Of a stretch of DNA of 64,000 bases, positions 54,262 to 63,857 are shown piece by piece. Under the pieces are notes generated by a model. That model ran no database searches. It was not told where the DNA came from and saw only the letters and a program-made list of their open reading frames with translations. The position numbers and the translations under genes are program-made. The stretch comes from Sphingomonas sp. AP4-R1 (GTDB taxonomy: Bacteria > Pseudomonadota > Alphaproteobacteria > Sphingomonadales > Sphingomonadaceae), in the NCBI RefSeq assembly GCF_013113735.1, contig NZ_CP053346.1, forward strand, positions 5,098,001 to 5,162,000. The letters run 5' to 3'. The first letter of the stretch is position 1. Every line of letters starts with the position of its first letter.

Positions 54262-56664
54262 GCCGATGCCGGCGAGATGGCGGTCGAGCCAGTCGAGGAT
54301 CCGTCGGTAGCTGTCGCGCAGGTTCGCAGGGCTGCTCATATTATGCTCTTCGCCCCAATAGCTGAGCAGCACCGCATCCTTGCCCTGTCGGTACAGCGCC
54401 GAGAACAATTGCTCGGCCTGCTGCAGCGGCACGAAGTCGCGCTCGCCGGCGACGATCAGCATCGGGGTCACGATCCGGTCGGCCCGATAGAGGGGGCTGC
54501 TGCCGACATAGTGGCTTGGTACCGACCAAGCCGGGCCACCGAGGCGCGGCTGCCCGGTCTCCGCCCAGCCCGATAAGCCGAGCATGCTTTGATAGTCGCC
54601 CGGCTCGAGCCGCGTCTGCGGCGTAAAGCTGCCCGGAAAAGTCGCGAGATCGTAAATGCCGTTGGAGGCGACGACCGCGCCGAACCGGTCGGTCTGGGTC
54701 GCGATCAACGCGACCGTATAGCCGCCATAGCTGTGGCCCCACAGACCAAGCCTTTTGCCGTCGACCGTGCCGGTCGCGATCGCGGCGTCGACCGCCGACA
54801 GCACCTGGCCGGCCAGATCGGGGGCCTGGTCGCTCCCCGGCAACGCCGGCATGCTCGGCATGAGCACGGCATAGCCATGGTCGCGCAGGACCGCGACGTT
54901 GGTGAAGGGTGGGCCGTCACCGGAGCGGAAGCCGCGCGGCGGTTCGCCGCCATAGGCCGTTCCGGCATAAGGGATGACGATCAGGGGAGCCGGTCGGCCC
55001 GACGCGCTCCCTCGCGGCTGACAGAGCCAACTCGTGACCATCTGGCCATCTGGCAGGCGGTGATGGAGAGGCGTGGGCGGCGGATCGTCGACATCGGCAA
55101 GATGGCCGTTAATCCGTGCGACCGCGATCGGTGGTGCCCCTCGCCGGTAGACGGTCAGGGCTGCCCGGCCATGCCCATCGGTCGCGATACCGACGATCGT
55201 CCCCATAGCGGCACTCGCCGTCACCGGCCTCACGTCGTCAGCGGCTGCGATCCGGACAAAGTGGCCATTGCCGGGATCGGCGACGATACCATCGTCCGTC
55301 GGTCGCCAGCCGAACAGGCCCGCTGCCTCGGTCGTACCCATGATCGCGACCGGCAGGCGTTCGACCCGGCTCAGCTCGCGCCATCTCCGCGTGGCACCGG
55401 TGCGGCCAAGCTGCCACGCCGTCCCGGCGAGCATGACCGGCGACCGGCCCGCTTGCTCCACCAGCGATGGCGAGGATGTGGCCAAGGCCTTCGTCAGATT
55501 GTGCGGGCCGTCCGGGTCAAGCCGATACCAATCGTCGCGCATGCCATCATCGGGCCGGCCGAAGACGAGGGGCGCGGCGCCGGACCAGCCAAAGCTGGCC
55601 GCGCTATAGTCGCCGAACGGCGTGCGGACCGTGGCCTGGATCGGGCCGGGCAAAGGCGCGCTCGTCGCGGACGACAGGTCTGCCCGCCACACACGGCCCT
55701 GCGCCCACTCCTGCCCCGCTTTGCGGGCGAAGAAGAGCAGGGCGTTGCCGGACGGCGCCCAGGATGGCGGCCGATATTGCACATCGCAGGCGTCGCATGG
55801 ACTCCAGCTCTGGCCGCTCGCGATGTCGATGATGCTGAGCCCGCGGTGGCGCAGTTCCGCTCCCGTGCTGATCAGCGCCTTCGATCGAATCCGGATCGCG
55901 TCGGTCTCCGCGACGAGCGCGACATGGCGACCGTCTGGTGCGACCGTGACCGACTGGAGGACGCCGCGCGCCAGCGATCGCTCGACCCCCGTCATGGCGT
56001 CCAGGTCGACCAGCCGGGTCTCGGTCGGTGGCGGGGTCGCAGACAGATACGCGCCGCTGCCGACCGCCGTCACCGTCGGCGTCCGGCCCTCGCTCTTCCT
56101 AGCCCACGCCTCCTCCAGCCGGGCGATGTCCCGGCGGTCGGCGCGCAGCACATAAGGCAGGCCGCCCTTAGGCTGCGCGATCACGAGCAAATGCGTCTCC
56201 GACGCCCAGCCGAGCGTCGTGCGATAGGGGTAATAATCAGGCGCGAGGTCGAACCAGCGCACCGCCGCCGTCGCAAGCGTCACGACACCGAGCGTCCAGC
56301 GATCGCGTGTCAGCCGTGCGATTGCCGCGCGCGTGCCCGCCGGTGAGAAACCGAGCACGATCGTGCCGCCATCCTCGCCCGCCGGGAGCAAAGGCACGGC
56401 CGGGCCCGGATGGGCAAGGTCGACGCGGTAAAGGTGGCTGCGCAGCACCTCCATCGCGCGCTCGTCGAAATAGGGCGCGTCGTCCCGCCCCCCGCGCCGC
56501 TCGAACAGCAGCCATCTGCCGCCGGGTGCGACCAGGATCCGCCCGAACGCCTCAGTCCGGACCAGATCATCGACGGTATAAGGCCGGCTCGATGCGGCCG
56601 GCGGCATAGCGACGAGGACGAGCACCGCCAGGCGCGCGAGCGCGCTGCTCCAGACGATCCGCAT
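54256..56664 (-). CDS. Lasso peptide isopeptidase (prolyl-oligopeptidase type, AtxE-like)
   Basis: 802 residues with a signal peptide (VLVLVAMPPAASS). Beta-propeller N-terminal half, then an alpha/beta hydrolase domain: Ser 645 in WGHSYGG, Asp 743 in GERDFVPL, His 774 in WGEEHNM form the triad. Enzymes of this S9 branch next to lasso genes in Caulobacterales and Sphingomonadales open the isopeptide bond of their own lasso peptide. The receptor gene lies three bases upstream in the same operon. Confidence 0.9.
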   Translation of the reverse strand: MRIVWSSALARLAVLVLVAMPPAASSRPYTVDDLVRTEAFGRILVAPGGRWLLFERRGGRDDAPYFDERAMEVLRSHLYRVDLAHPGPAVPLLPAGEDGGTIVLGFSPAGTRAAIARLTRDRWTLGVVTLATAAVRWFDLAPDYYPYRTTLGWASETHLLVIAQPKGGLPYVLRADRRDIARLEEAWARKSEGRTPTVTAVGSGAYLSATPPPTETRLVDLDAMTGVERSLARGVLQSVTVAPDGRHVALVAETDAIRIRSKALISTGAELRHRGLSIIDIASGQSWSPCDACDVQYRPPSWAPSGNALLFFARKAGQEWAQGRVWRADLSSATSAPLPGPIQATVRTPFGDYSAASFGWSGAAPLVFGRPDDGMRDDWYRLDPDGPHNLTKALATSSPSLVEQAGRSPVMLAGTAWQLGRTGATRRWRELSRVERLPVAIMGTTEAAGLFGWRPTDDGIVADPGNGHFVRIAAADDVRPVTASAAMGTIVGIATDGHGRAALTVYRRGAPPIAVARINGHLADVDDPPPTPLHHRLPDGQMVTSWLCQPRGSASGRPAPLIVIPYAGTAYGGEPPRGFRSGDGPPFTNVAVLRDHGYAVLMPSMPALPGSDQAPDLAGQVLSAVDAAIATGTVDGKRLGLWGHSYGGYTVALIATQTDRFGAVVASNGIYDLATFPGSFTPQTRLEPGDYQSMLGLSGWAETGQPRLGGPAWSVPSHYVGSSPLYRADRIVTPMLIVAGERDFVPLQQAEQLFSALYRQGKDAVLLSYWGEEHNMSSPANLRDSYRRILDWLDRHLAGIGS

Positions 56665-56667
56665 CCC

Positions 56668-59600
56668 TCACCACCGCCGCGTCAGCTGGAGCGAGACGAA
56701 ACGACCAAGCGCATCGGCATTGGCCGCATCATAGCCGAGCCCCACGGGCGAATCGTAGAAAGGGGGTGCGGTATTGAGGATGTTCGAGACGGCAAGCGAA
56801 AGCGTCATACCGGTGAGCCACCCGCGCGCGCTTGACGATGCCGTCAGTCCGATCTGCAGGTCCGCGGTCGTCCAGGCGTCGATCCTGCGGTTCGTCAGGT
56901 CGCGATAGCCGGCGACATGGTTGACCCCGATCTGCGCATCGACGATCCCGCGCCGCCAGCCCGCTGTTGCCCGGCCACGCAGGTCAACCGGGCGCCCGAC
57001 CAGGTTCAGCCGGTCGACCGGGACGGACGTCGGCGTCACCCGTTCGCGATAGGAATCGAGATAGCTGCCTGAGGCGCCGAGCTCGAACCGGTCGGGGCCG
57101 ACCGTGAATGTATAGCCGGCCTGAAGATCGAGGCCGCTCACGATGACCCGGCCCGTGTTGACGTAGCGCGTGTCGACGATCCCGGCGATGCTCGTCACCG
57201 GAAAGGGATTGCTGCCGGAAAAGGCGGGCGATGCCAGCAACGCGTTGATGCGCGCGAGGTCGGCCGGATTGGCGATCGGGTTGAGCAATTGGACGAAGGG
57301 CGCGAGTGCAGGATCGAGGAGCGCACGCGCGAAATTCTCGGCAGCAGGCGTGGCGATCCGCTGACGAAAATTCGTGTGAAACCAGGTCGCATGCAGCGTC
57401 AGGCCCGGCACGGCGCGCGGTGCGAGATCGGCGCCGGCCGTCCAGCTTCGCGCTTTCTCAGGGCCCAGATCCGGATTGCCGCCCGTCAACTGAATGACCG
57501 GGAGCGTTGCCCCGCTCCCGCCGGTCAGCGTCGTCACCGCATAACGCTGGGCATTGCCCAGCTGGCGCAGATTGGGTGCCCGGAACGACGTCCCCCAGCT
57601 TGCGCGTAGCGTCAGGCCATCGACGGGCACCCAGGATGCACCGAGCTTCGGATTCGTGGTCGTCCCGAACACTGCATAATGTTCGACGCGGGCGGCTGCC
57701 GTGAACTCGAGGCGCTGGAAACCGGCCCGCGCATTGTCCGGGCCGAAGAGCGGCGCGCGCAACTCGACGAAGCCGGCCGTCACCGTCCGTGCGCCCGCCA
57801 CATCATAGAGCGTCCGGACGCCGACGCCGCCCGTTCTTCCGGTGCCGTAGGTCGCGAAACTCTCACGGCGGACATCGCCGCCGAGCGCGACCTTCACCGC
57901 ACCGCCGGGCAGATCGACGAGGCTCCCGTCGGCATCGACATGGCCCGTCCAGATCCGGCTCCGGATATGCGAGTCGTTGAAGCCATTGCTCACATAATCG
58001 AGGATCGCTCCCGAGTTGGACGCACCGGTCCCATAAGGGTTGAAATAGCCGTCGACCGCCGTGCTGAACGGCGTCGTGGGATTGTCGGGCGTCGTGCCCA
58101 GCGCCTCGTTGAGCGCGGTCACGTTGACCATCCTGTCGGTCACGTTGCGCTCGCGCTCCTGCGCGAACGCGCCATAGCTTCTGAGCGTCCAGCCCCTGCC
58201 CAGCTCGGCGTCCATCGACACAGAACTCGCGAGTGCTTCGGCAAAGCCGTAGCTCCGCGTTGGGCCGGCCTCCTGCGCCAGCGAATAAGCGATGATGTCA
58301 GACGCCGCGCCCGTCGGCGAAACGAAATACGGATTGGCGCGCGTGACCTGTGCGACCGCGACCGCACCGGGCAGGCGCGAATCGAACGCGCGGTGCGCAT
58401 AGCGGACGTCCGCCATCAGCGTGATACCGTCCGAAATTTCCTGGTCGGCCGATGCATAGACGCTGTGCCGGATCTGGCGCGGGATGAGGTCCGAGCCCAG
58501 CCGCCGGTTCTGGAGGTTGGTGACGCCCCTCTGGAAATCGGATGGCCGAAGCGACCTGCCGTCCTGCCCTGCCGGGATCGCATAGGCCGCCGCAAGCTGA
58601 CCGGTCCGAGGATCGACCGCCAGCACATTGCCCGGCAGGCTGTAGAAAAGGTCATGGTTCGTGCCGCCGAGCGGCGTCAGGTCGGAGGCGCGGGCAAAGC
58701 TGCGATCGGCACTTTCGAGCCGTCCCTGGCGGTCATATTCGTAGGACAGCATCACGCCGCCCGTCGCCCAGCGATGGCCGTGCGTCTGCGCCGCCTGGAC
58801 GTCGCGCTTGCCGCCCGTCGTCACCGTTCCGAACCGGACCTGCGTCTCGGCGCCTTTGAAACGGCGCCGCAGCAGGATGTTGACGACCCCGCCAACCGCA
58901 TCCGAGCCATAGACCGCAGAGGCGCCGTCCAGCAGCACCTCGGCCCGGTCGAACGCGCCTGTCGGGATCATCGACACGTCACCGAACGCGCCCTCGGCCC
59001 CGGCGCCGCCGAGCCGCTGGCCGTTGACTAGTACCAACGTCGCCCCGGCACCGAGACCGCGGAGGTTCACGCCCGTTGCCAGCGTCGCGTTCGTGCCCGT
59101 CGTATCGGCGCCCGAGAGCGCACTCTGCTCGGTCGCGGTGCCTGAGAAATTGCCGGGCAGCGCCTGCAGTGCCTTGCTCACCGTCGCATAGCCGTTGCGC
59201 GTCAGGTCGCCCCGGTCGATCTGGATGATCGGGGGCGAGCCCGGGCTCAGGCCACGGATATGCGTGCCGGTGATCACGATCGCGGCGCGCTCGGCGGCCA
59301 GCTCTGCGAGCCTGTCCGAGGTGATCGGGTCGGCTGCGGGCGCGGCTTGATCACCGGCGATCTGCGTGCCGGCCTCTGCGGTACGGGGTGCGGCACTGAC
59401 CGGCACCTTCGCGACACCCTTCGTTGCCTCCAGCACGAAGACCCGCTCCCGGATCTTGCGCGCGCCGAGCCCCGAGCCCTTCAGCAGCAGTGCCAGCGCT
59501 GCTGCCGGCGTATAGCTGCCAACCAGGCGAGGCGCGGTGCGCCCTTCGACGACGTCGCTCGCATAGAGCAGTTCGATCCCCGTCGCCGCCGCATAGGCGA

Positions 59601-59757
59601 CGAGCGCGTGCTGCAATGGCCCCGCCTCGATCGCGAAGGCGATCGTCGCCGTCTGTGCAGGCGGCTCGGCGGCTCGCGCCGGCGTCATCGCCACCAGCGA
59701 GGTTGCCCCTAGCCAGCCGATCATCCAAGCCCGTGTCGGCGAGTTTGCGAATGTCAT
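56668..59757 (-). CDS. STN-type TonB-dependent receptor of the lasso locus
   Basis: 1029 residues; start at 59757 after GGGGGGCAAGATT. Signal peptide ending ARAAEP, then the STN signalling domain at about 40-105 (FAIEAGPLQHALVAYAAATG, GSYTPAAALALLLKGSGLGA), a plug (GVNLRGLGAGATLVLVNGQR, DGASAVYGSDAVGGVVNILL) and a barrel ending SLQLTRRW; the last residue is Trp, which is allowed. STN receptors signal to FecR, and FecR and sigma genes lie just upstream, so this receptor probably imports the lasso peptide and reports its presence. Confidence 0.93.
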   Translation of the reverse strand: MTFANSPTRAWMIGWLGATSLVAMTPARAAEPPAQTATIAFAIEAGPLQHALVAYAAATGIELLYASDVVEGRTAPRLVGSYTPAAALALLLKGSGLGARKIRERVFVLEATKGVAKVPVSAAPRTAEAGTQIAGDQAAPAADPITSDRLAELAAERAAIVITGTHIRGLSPGSPPIIQIDRGDLTRNGYATVSKALQALPGNFSGTATEQSALSGADTTGTNATLATGVNLRGLGAGATLVLVNGQRLGGAGAEGAFGDVSMIPTGAFDRAEVLLDGASAVYGSDAVGGVVNILLRRRFKGAETQVRFGTVTTGGKRDVQAAQTHGHRWATGGVMLSYEYDRQGRLESADRSFARASDLTPLGGTNHDLFYSLPGNVLAVDPRTGQLAAAYAIPAGQDGRSLRPSDFQRGVTNLQNRRLGSDLIPRQIRHSVYASADQEISDGITLMADVRYAHRAFDSRLPGAVAVAQVTRANPYFVSPTGAASDIIAYSLAQEAGPTRSYGFAEALASSVSMDAELGRGWTLRSYGAFAQERERNVTDRMVNVTALNEALGTTPDNPTTPFSTAVDGYFNPYGTGASNSGAILDYVSNGFNDSHIRSRIWTGHVDADGSLVDLPGGAVKVALGGDVRRESFATYGTGRTGGVGVRTLYDVAGARTVTAGFVELRAPLFGPDNARAGFQRLEFTAAARVEHYAVFGTTTNPKLGASWVPVDGLTLRASWGTSFRAPNLRQLGNAQRYAVTTLTGGSGATLPVIQLTGGNPDLGPEKARSWTAGADLAPRAVPGLTLHATWFHTNFRQRIATPAAENFARALLDPALAPFVQLLNPIANPADLARINALLASPAFSGSNPFPVTSIAGIVDTRYVNTGRVIVSGLDLQAGYTFTVGPDRFELGASGSYLDSYRERVTPTSVPVDRLNLVGRPVDLRGRATAGWRRGIVDAQIGVNHVAGYRDLTNRRIDAWTTADLQIGLTASSSARGWLTGMTLSLAVSNILNTAPPFYDSPVGLGYDAANADALGRFVSLQLTRRW

Positions 59758-59875
59758 AATCTTGCCCCCCTGACCCCGTCGGGAGATCCCGATGGGCGTG
59801 GACGCCGCGCACCTGCGGGTCCTGGGCAAGAAGGACGCATCAGCACGGGTGCGACCCTAACCGGCTTTCTGCCGA

Positions 59876-60856
59876 TTATTCCGGGCTTTTCGACTCCATA
59901 TCGGTCAGACGGATGGTTCCATCTGGCTGATCCACCGCTTTGACCGGCAGGATCGCGGTGGCGGCCTCCACAAAGCCGGCCACATCGCCCGTCTCGACCG
60001 AGCCGCTCAGGCGGTTCGCCGCGTTGCGCGTCGCCTCGAGCCGCACAGGGTGGACGGTATAGCGGTTCACCTCGGTGACGGCGGCCGCGAGCGTCGCTCC
60101 GTCGAGGACGATTCGGCCTTTCGTCCAGGCGGTTGCCGCCGCAGTGTTGACCGATGTCACGACCGGGGGACGGGCCGCACCCAGTTGCACTTGCTGGCCC
60201 GGCGACAGGGGGATCGGGTGCGCGATCATCTGGCCGCTGACCAGCACGCGGCCCTCGATCAGCGTCACGCGCGGGCCGCCGTCCATGCGGACCGCGAACT
60301 GCGTGCCGGTCGCCTTGACCTCGGCATCGCCCATAGCGACCGTGAACGGACGATCGGCGGCATGCGCGACCGTAAAATAGGCCTGGCCGCGGTCGACGCG
60401 AACATGCCGCTCCTGCGCGTCGAACCGGACGGCGACACGTGTGCCCGTGTCGAGCGTCATCCGTGATCCGTCGTCGAGCGTGACGATACTTTGTTGCCCG
60501 ACCCGCGTCTCGAATGTCTGACCGCGCCCTGAGAGCGACCAGCTGAGAGCGATGCCGCCGAGTGCCAGCGCGCTGCAGGCTGCGAGGATCGATCTCGCGC
60601 CGAACCAGCGGTTTTTCCGTGATCGACGATGAAGTGCGGCTTCGGTCGCGGCCAGGACGGCCGGGCGGTCGGCGGCGAGCGCGCTGGCGCTCCAGAAGCG
60701 CTCGACCGCCTCGAACGCCTCATAATGGCCGTCCTTGCGGCGCCACGCGAAGAATTCTTCGAGCGTCCCGCGCGAGACAGGCACCGTCTTCAGGCGCGCG
60801 AACCACGCCGCCGCCTCGGCGCGCACGTCGTCTGTCTGATCCCCCTCGTCACCCAT
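59876..60856 (-). CDS. fecR: FecR-type anti-sigma factor
   Basis: 326 residues. N-terminal cytoplasmic part with WFARLKTVPVSRGTLEEFFA, one membrane helix (SILAACSALALGGIALSWSL) and the periplasmic FecR domain (TLDDGSRMTLDTGTRVAVRF, GDAEVKATGTQFAV, LSGSVETGDVAGFVEAATAI). It links the receptor STN domain to the sigma factor. It starts 14 bases after the sigma factor stop. Confidence 0.93.
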   Translation of the reverse strand: MGDEGDQTDDVRAEAAAWFARLKTVPVSRGTLEEFFAWRRKDGHYEAFEAVERFWSASALAADRPAVLAATEAALHRRSRKNRWFGARSILAACSALALGGIALSWSLSGRGQTFETRVGQQSIVTLDDGSRMTLDTGTRVAVRFDAQERHVRVDRGQAYFTVAHAADRPFTVAMGDAEVKATGTQFAVRMDGGPRVTLIEGRVLVSGQMIAHPIPLSPGQQVQLGAARPPVVTSVNTAAATAWTKGRIVLDGATLAAAVTEVNRYTVHPVRLEATRNAANRLSGSVETGDVAGFVEAATAILPVKAVDQPDGTIRLTDMESKSPE

Positions 60857-60870
60857 CGATGCGCCGCCAC

Positions 60871-61401
60871 TCAATCCCGCAATGTGCGGAGGCAATAGTC
60901 GAGCGCCTTGCTCATACGCCATTCTACAGTCTTTATCGACACGCCAAGATGCGAGGCGATCTCCTGGTTTGTCAGGTGCCGAAAGCGGCTGAGAACGAAC
61001 ACGTCGCGCCATTTTTCGGGCATGTCCGCCACGAGTTGTTCGATCGCGACGGCGGCCTCCTGGGCGGTCATCGCATCGTGCATATGCCCGGCTTGCGGCA
61101 CCAGCCGGAGCTCGGCGCGATGGGCTGCGCGCACGCTCTCGCGGCGGCGGCCGTCGCGGAAAAGGTTGAGCGCGATGCGGGACAGGAGCGCGCGCGGACG
61201 TTCCACCTCTTCGGTAGGCGTGCGGGCAAGCCGGAGATAGGTTTCCTGGACGATGTCCTCGGCCTCGGCTGGCTGGACCCGCAGCCGGCGGCCGACGAGG
61301 CGGCGCAGCCAGTCGCCATGCTCGCGATAGATGTCGTCGAGGGAGGAACCGAGCGAGCGGCCCTCATCAGCGATGATTGTCACGGGATTATTCGCGTTCA
61401 A
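60871..61401 (-). CDS. fecI: FecI-type ECF sigma factor
   Basis: 176 residues from a TTG at 61401 with GGAGGG eight bases upstream; a GTG 15 bases later is an alternative. Region 2 is YREHGDWLRRLVGRRL to EDIVQETYLRLART and region 4 is KWRDVFVLSRFRHLTNQEIA with SIKTVEWRMSKALDYC. It should direct RNA polymerase to the receptor-isopeptidase operon, in the FecI-FecR-receptor manner. First gene of a four-gene minus-strand unit. Confidence 0.92.
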   Translation of the reverse strand: MNANNPVTIIADEGRSLGSSLDDIYREHGDWLRRLVGRRLRVQPAEAEDIVQETYLRLARTPTEEVERPRALLSRIALNLFRDGRRRESVRAAHRAELRLVPQAGHMHDAMTAQEAAVAIEQLVADMPEKWRDVFVLSRFRHLTNQEIASHLGVSIKTVEWRMSKALDYCLRTLRD

Positions 61402-61533
61402 TTTGGCTACCCTCCGAGCCCCGCAGATAAAGCGCCCGTTGCAAGTAAAGCCGTTTGCCCCACCACAGCGCACCGCAGGTCGCCTCGATATGGAAAAACG
61501 GCATATGACAAAATGGTATCTACGCCAAGTGCG

Positions 61534-61776
61534 ATGCCAAAGACGATCTTCACTGACGCCAATCAGGCGGTTGTTGAGGTCGTGAAGGCTGCCCGCCTTT
61601 CTGCCAATTTGAGGCAAGTCGACTTGGCAACCCGGATGGGAAAAGATCAAAGCTGGATGAGTTTGGTGGAAGGCTCGCAGCGTCGGCTTGATGTCGTCGA
61701 GTTTATCAAAATCGCCCAAGCGTTAGGCATTGAGCCAACAGCGCTGCTGGCTGAGGTCGTGAGAAAGTTGCGTTAG
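61534..61776 (+). CDS. Small XRE-family DNA-binding protein
   Basis: 80 residues: VVKAARLSANLRQVDLATRM then GKDQSWMSLVEGSQRRLDVV, a plain helix-turn-helix of phage-repressor type. Divergent from the sigma factor and just before the hairpin-rich stretch that precedes ardC. It may regulate the ardC module. Confidence 0.85.
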   Translation: MPKTIFTDANQAVVEVVKAARLSANLRQVDLATRMGKDQSWMSLVEGSQRRLDVVEFIKIAQALGIEPTALLAEVVRKLR

Positions 61777-61920
61777 GCCGCAGTGCACCGCGCGCGTTTG
61801 CGCGACCGCGCTCTATGACTGCGCCACCGAGCCCCTGCCGGGTCTCGTCCTTACGTTGACGATCGCTGGTGCGGATAATGGACGCCGCGCTTATGCGCGG
61901 CGGCGTTGCTTCTTGCCTCT

Positions 61921-62079
61921 CCCGTAGTGGCGGGTGCGGGCAGCGCTTCCGGCTAGGCCCGGCGCGGCCGGCGCCAACCCCTTGCGGGGTGCTCCACTCC
62001 GTTATGCCCTGACGGTGGCGCCGTCCGCTGATGCGGGCCTTTTGGTCGCGTCTCGCCGCCCACCCCCGCCTTTGCGGGG
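61921..62079 (+). repeat. Array of six short GC hairpins before ardC
   Basis: Within 160 bases: CCCG-N6-CGGG (61921-61934), GGCGC-GGCCG-GCGCC (61961-61975), ACCCC-TTGC-GGGGT (61977-61990), GACGG-TGGCG-CCGTC (62011-62025), CCGC-TGAT-GCGG (62025-62036) and CCCCGC-CTTT-GCGGGG (62064-62079), the last followed by T runs like a terminator. The rest of 61777-62116 has no gene. Possible structured leader RNA or a single-strand origin-like element. Confidence 0.55.
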
Positions 62080-62116
62080 AGGTTTTGTACCTTTTTAGGG
62101 TGGCGTGGAGACGACC

Positions 62117-63094
62117 ATGCCGAACCGATCGAGCCGTCGCGCACGTCGAGAGGACAGTGCCAATCCAGCCGTTGAGAACCGGACAAACCTTTATGACGAG
62201 GTGACAAGGCGCATCGTTAGCGAGCTGGAAGCCGGACGCCTGCCATGGGTTCAGCCATGGGCCGGGGCCTCTTCCAGCGGTGAGGTTGGCCCGAGTCTTC
62301 CGCGCAATGCGCTGACCGGGCGAACCTATTCGGGCGTCAATATCCTGATCCTGTGGGGCGCCGTCATCGCGCATCGTTTTCCCTCGCAGTCGTGGCTGAC
62401 CTTCCGACAGGCACAGGAGGCAGGCGGCTGCGTCCGCAAGGGCGAGCATGGGCAATGCGTCGTCTATGCTGACCGCTTCACGCCCGAAGCCGAAAAGGAA
62501 CGCGCGGCTCGCGATGGCGACGACGCCCGCGCCGTGTCGTTCTTAAAGCGCTTCACCGTCTTCAATGTCGCTCAGTGCGATGGATTGCGGTCTGACCTCG
62601 CCGGCGATCCTGCACCTTTGCCCGAGCGCGAGATCATACCCATTGCCGAACAGGTGATCGCGGCATCGGGTGTCGATTTCAGCATCGGCGGAAATCGCGC
62701 TTACTACGTGCCGAGCGAGGACTTCGTCGCCGTGCCGCCGCAGCCCGCTTTCTTCGACCAGATCAATTATTACCGAACCTGCCTGCACGAACTGACCCAC
62801 GCCACCGGCCATGCCAAGCGGCTGGGACGCAACCTGACCAATCCCTTCGGCAGCAAGGATTATGCGCGCGAGGAACTGGTCGCCGAGATGGGATCGGCTT
62901 TCCTCTGCGCAGAGCTCGGCATCGTGCCCACCGTCCGCCATGCCGACTATATCGGCACGTGGTTGGAGGTCTTGCGCGAGGACAATCGCGCGATCTTTCG
63001 CGCGGCGAGCGCCGCCACCAAGGCGGCCGAGTGGATTCTGTCGCGCCACCGCGATGCGCAGGAACAGCAGGCAGCCGGAAGGATCGTGGCATGA
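62117..63094 (+). CDS. ardC: ArdC-type antirestriction protein
   Basis: 325 residues, GGAG six bases before the ATG. N-terminal ssDNA-binding ArdC domain (LYDEVTRRIVSELEAGRLPW, NILILWGAVIAHRFPSQSWL) and a zincin-like C-terminal part with CLHELTHATGHAKRL (HExxH) and EELVAEMGSAFLCAELGI. Such proteins protect transferred DNA from restriction and mark conjugative plasmids or ICEs. It overlaps the DUF2958 gene by four bases. Confidence 0.93.
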   Translation: MPNRSSRRARREDSANPAVENRTNLYDEVTRRIVSELEAGRLPWVQPWAGASSSGEVGPSLPRNALTGRTYSGVNILILWGAVIAHRFPSQSWLTFRQAQEAGGCVRKGEHGQCVVYADRFTPEAEKERAARDGDDARAVSFLKRFTVFNVAQCDGLRSDLAGDPAPLPEREIIPIAEQVIAASGVDFSIGGNRAYYVPSEDFVAVPPQPAFFDQINYYRTCLHELTHATGHAKRLGRNLTNPFGSKDYAREELVAEMGSAFLCAELGIVPTVRHADYIGTWLEVLREDNRAIFRAASAATKAAEWILSRHRDAQEQQAAGRIVA

Positions 63095-63513
63095 TCACCC
63101 TGCCGCCCGAACTGCGCGCGCAGCTCCGTACCAATCACGACGCGCGGCGCAGGGCCGATGTTGCCAGCCGGCGTTTCGACCCGTCGCCCGTGGTCAAATT
63201 CTTCAATCCCTTGAGCGCGGCGACGTGGCTCGCGACCGAACTGGACGAGGACGGCGACACTCTGTTCGGGCTTACCGACTTCGGCTTCGGATGCCCGGAA
63301 CTCGGGTCGTTCAGCCTTTCGGAATTGAGGGCGATCCGCCTGCCTTATGGCCTCTGGATCGAGCGCGATCTCGGTTTCGAACCCTTGGTTCGGCTGTCGC
63401 AATGGGCCGATACCGCGCGCCGCGCCGGCTCGATCCTCTGGGCCGAGCGGCTGCTGCGCCGCGCGGCCCAAACCGGAACCGATCCGGAGGATCCGCTGCC
63501 GCCGGGCAGATGA
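63091..63513 (+). CDS. DUF2958 family protein
   Basis: 140 residues, starting in an ATGA overlap with ardC. VVKFFNPLSAATWLATELDE, FGLTDFGFGCPELGSFSLSE and IERDLGFEPL are typical DUF2958. Function unknown; it regularly accompanies ardC on sphingomonad and rhizobial mobile DNA. Confidence 0.9.
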   Translation: MITLPPELRAQLRTNHDARRRADVASRRFDPSPVVKFFNPLSAATWLATELDEDGDTLFGLTDFGFGCPELGSFSLSELRAIRLPYGLWIERDLGFEPLVRLSQWADTARRAGSILWAERLLRRAAQTGTDPEDPLPPGR

Positions 63514-63542
63514 AAGGCGCCAGCATGGACACCGACCGGCCG

Positions 63543-63630
63543 GGCCCGTCCTCAAGCGAGGACGGGCCTGAGTCCCGCAAGCGGGCTCCTTTGGGCTGGC
63601 GCGCGCCTCCGCCTTCGGCTCCGGCGCGCG
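63543..63630 (+). repeat. Three strong hairpins after the DUF2958 gene
   Basis: GGCCCGTCCTC-AAGC-GAGG... gives an 11-base perfect stem (63543-63568), CCCG-CAAG-CGGG (63574-63585) follows, then an 8-base stem CGCGCGCC/GGCGCGCG around an inner GCC-TTC-GGC (63600-63630), ending near a short T run. No gene is supported between 63514 and 63857. Like the array before ardC, it could be a terminator series or structured RNA. Confidence 0.6.
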
Positions 63631-63857
63631 AGCTTTTGAAGCAAAACCGGAGTCCTGGCCGATACCGGTTCGCTCCTTGAGCGGCGGACAATCTCGAAAC
63701 AGACGCGGGAGAGCTGGACGACGGCAAGCGTGCCACCAGAGCAAACTCGGGCGCCGTGCAGCGACGCGGTCGCGGCACGAGTTTATCATTGTCGCTGCCG
63801 CGCCAGGCATTGGATAGGATAGACAACACCCGTGGCGGACTGATTCATCGGAGCGCT

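Noticed and set aside
54589..56346. 585-codon open frame antisense to the isopeptidase gene
   Set aside because: Shadow of the real gene; no recognisable domain and very high Arg content.
57679..59031. 450-codon open frame antisense to the STN receptor
   Set aside because: Same codon-usage effect; the receptor on the minus strand is unambiguous.
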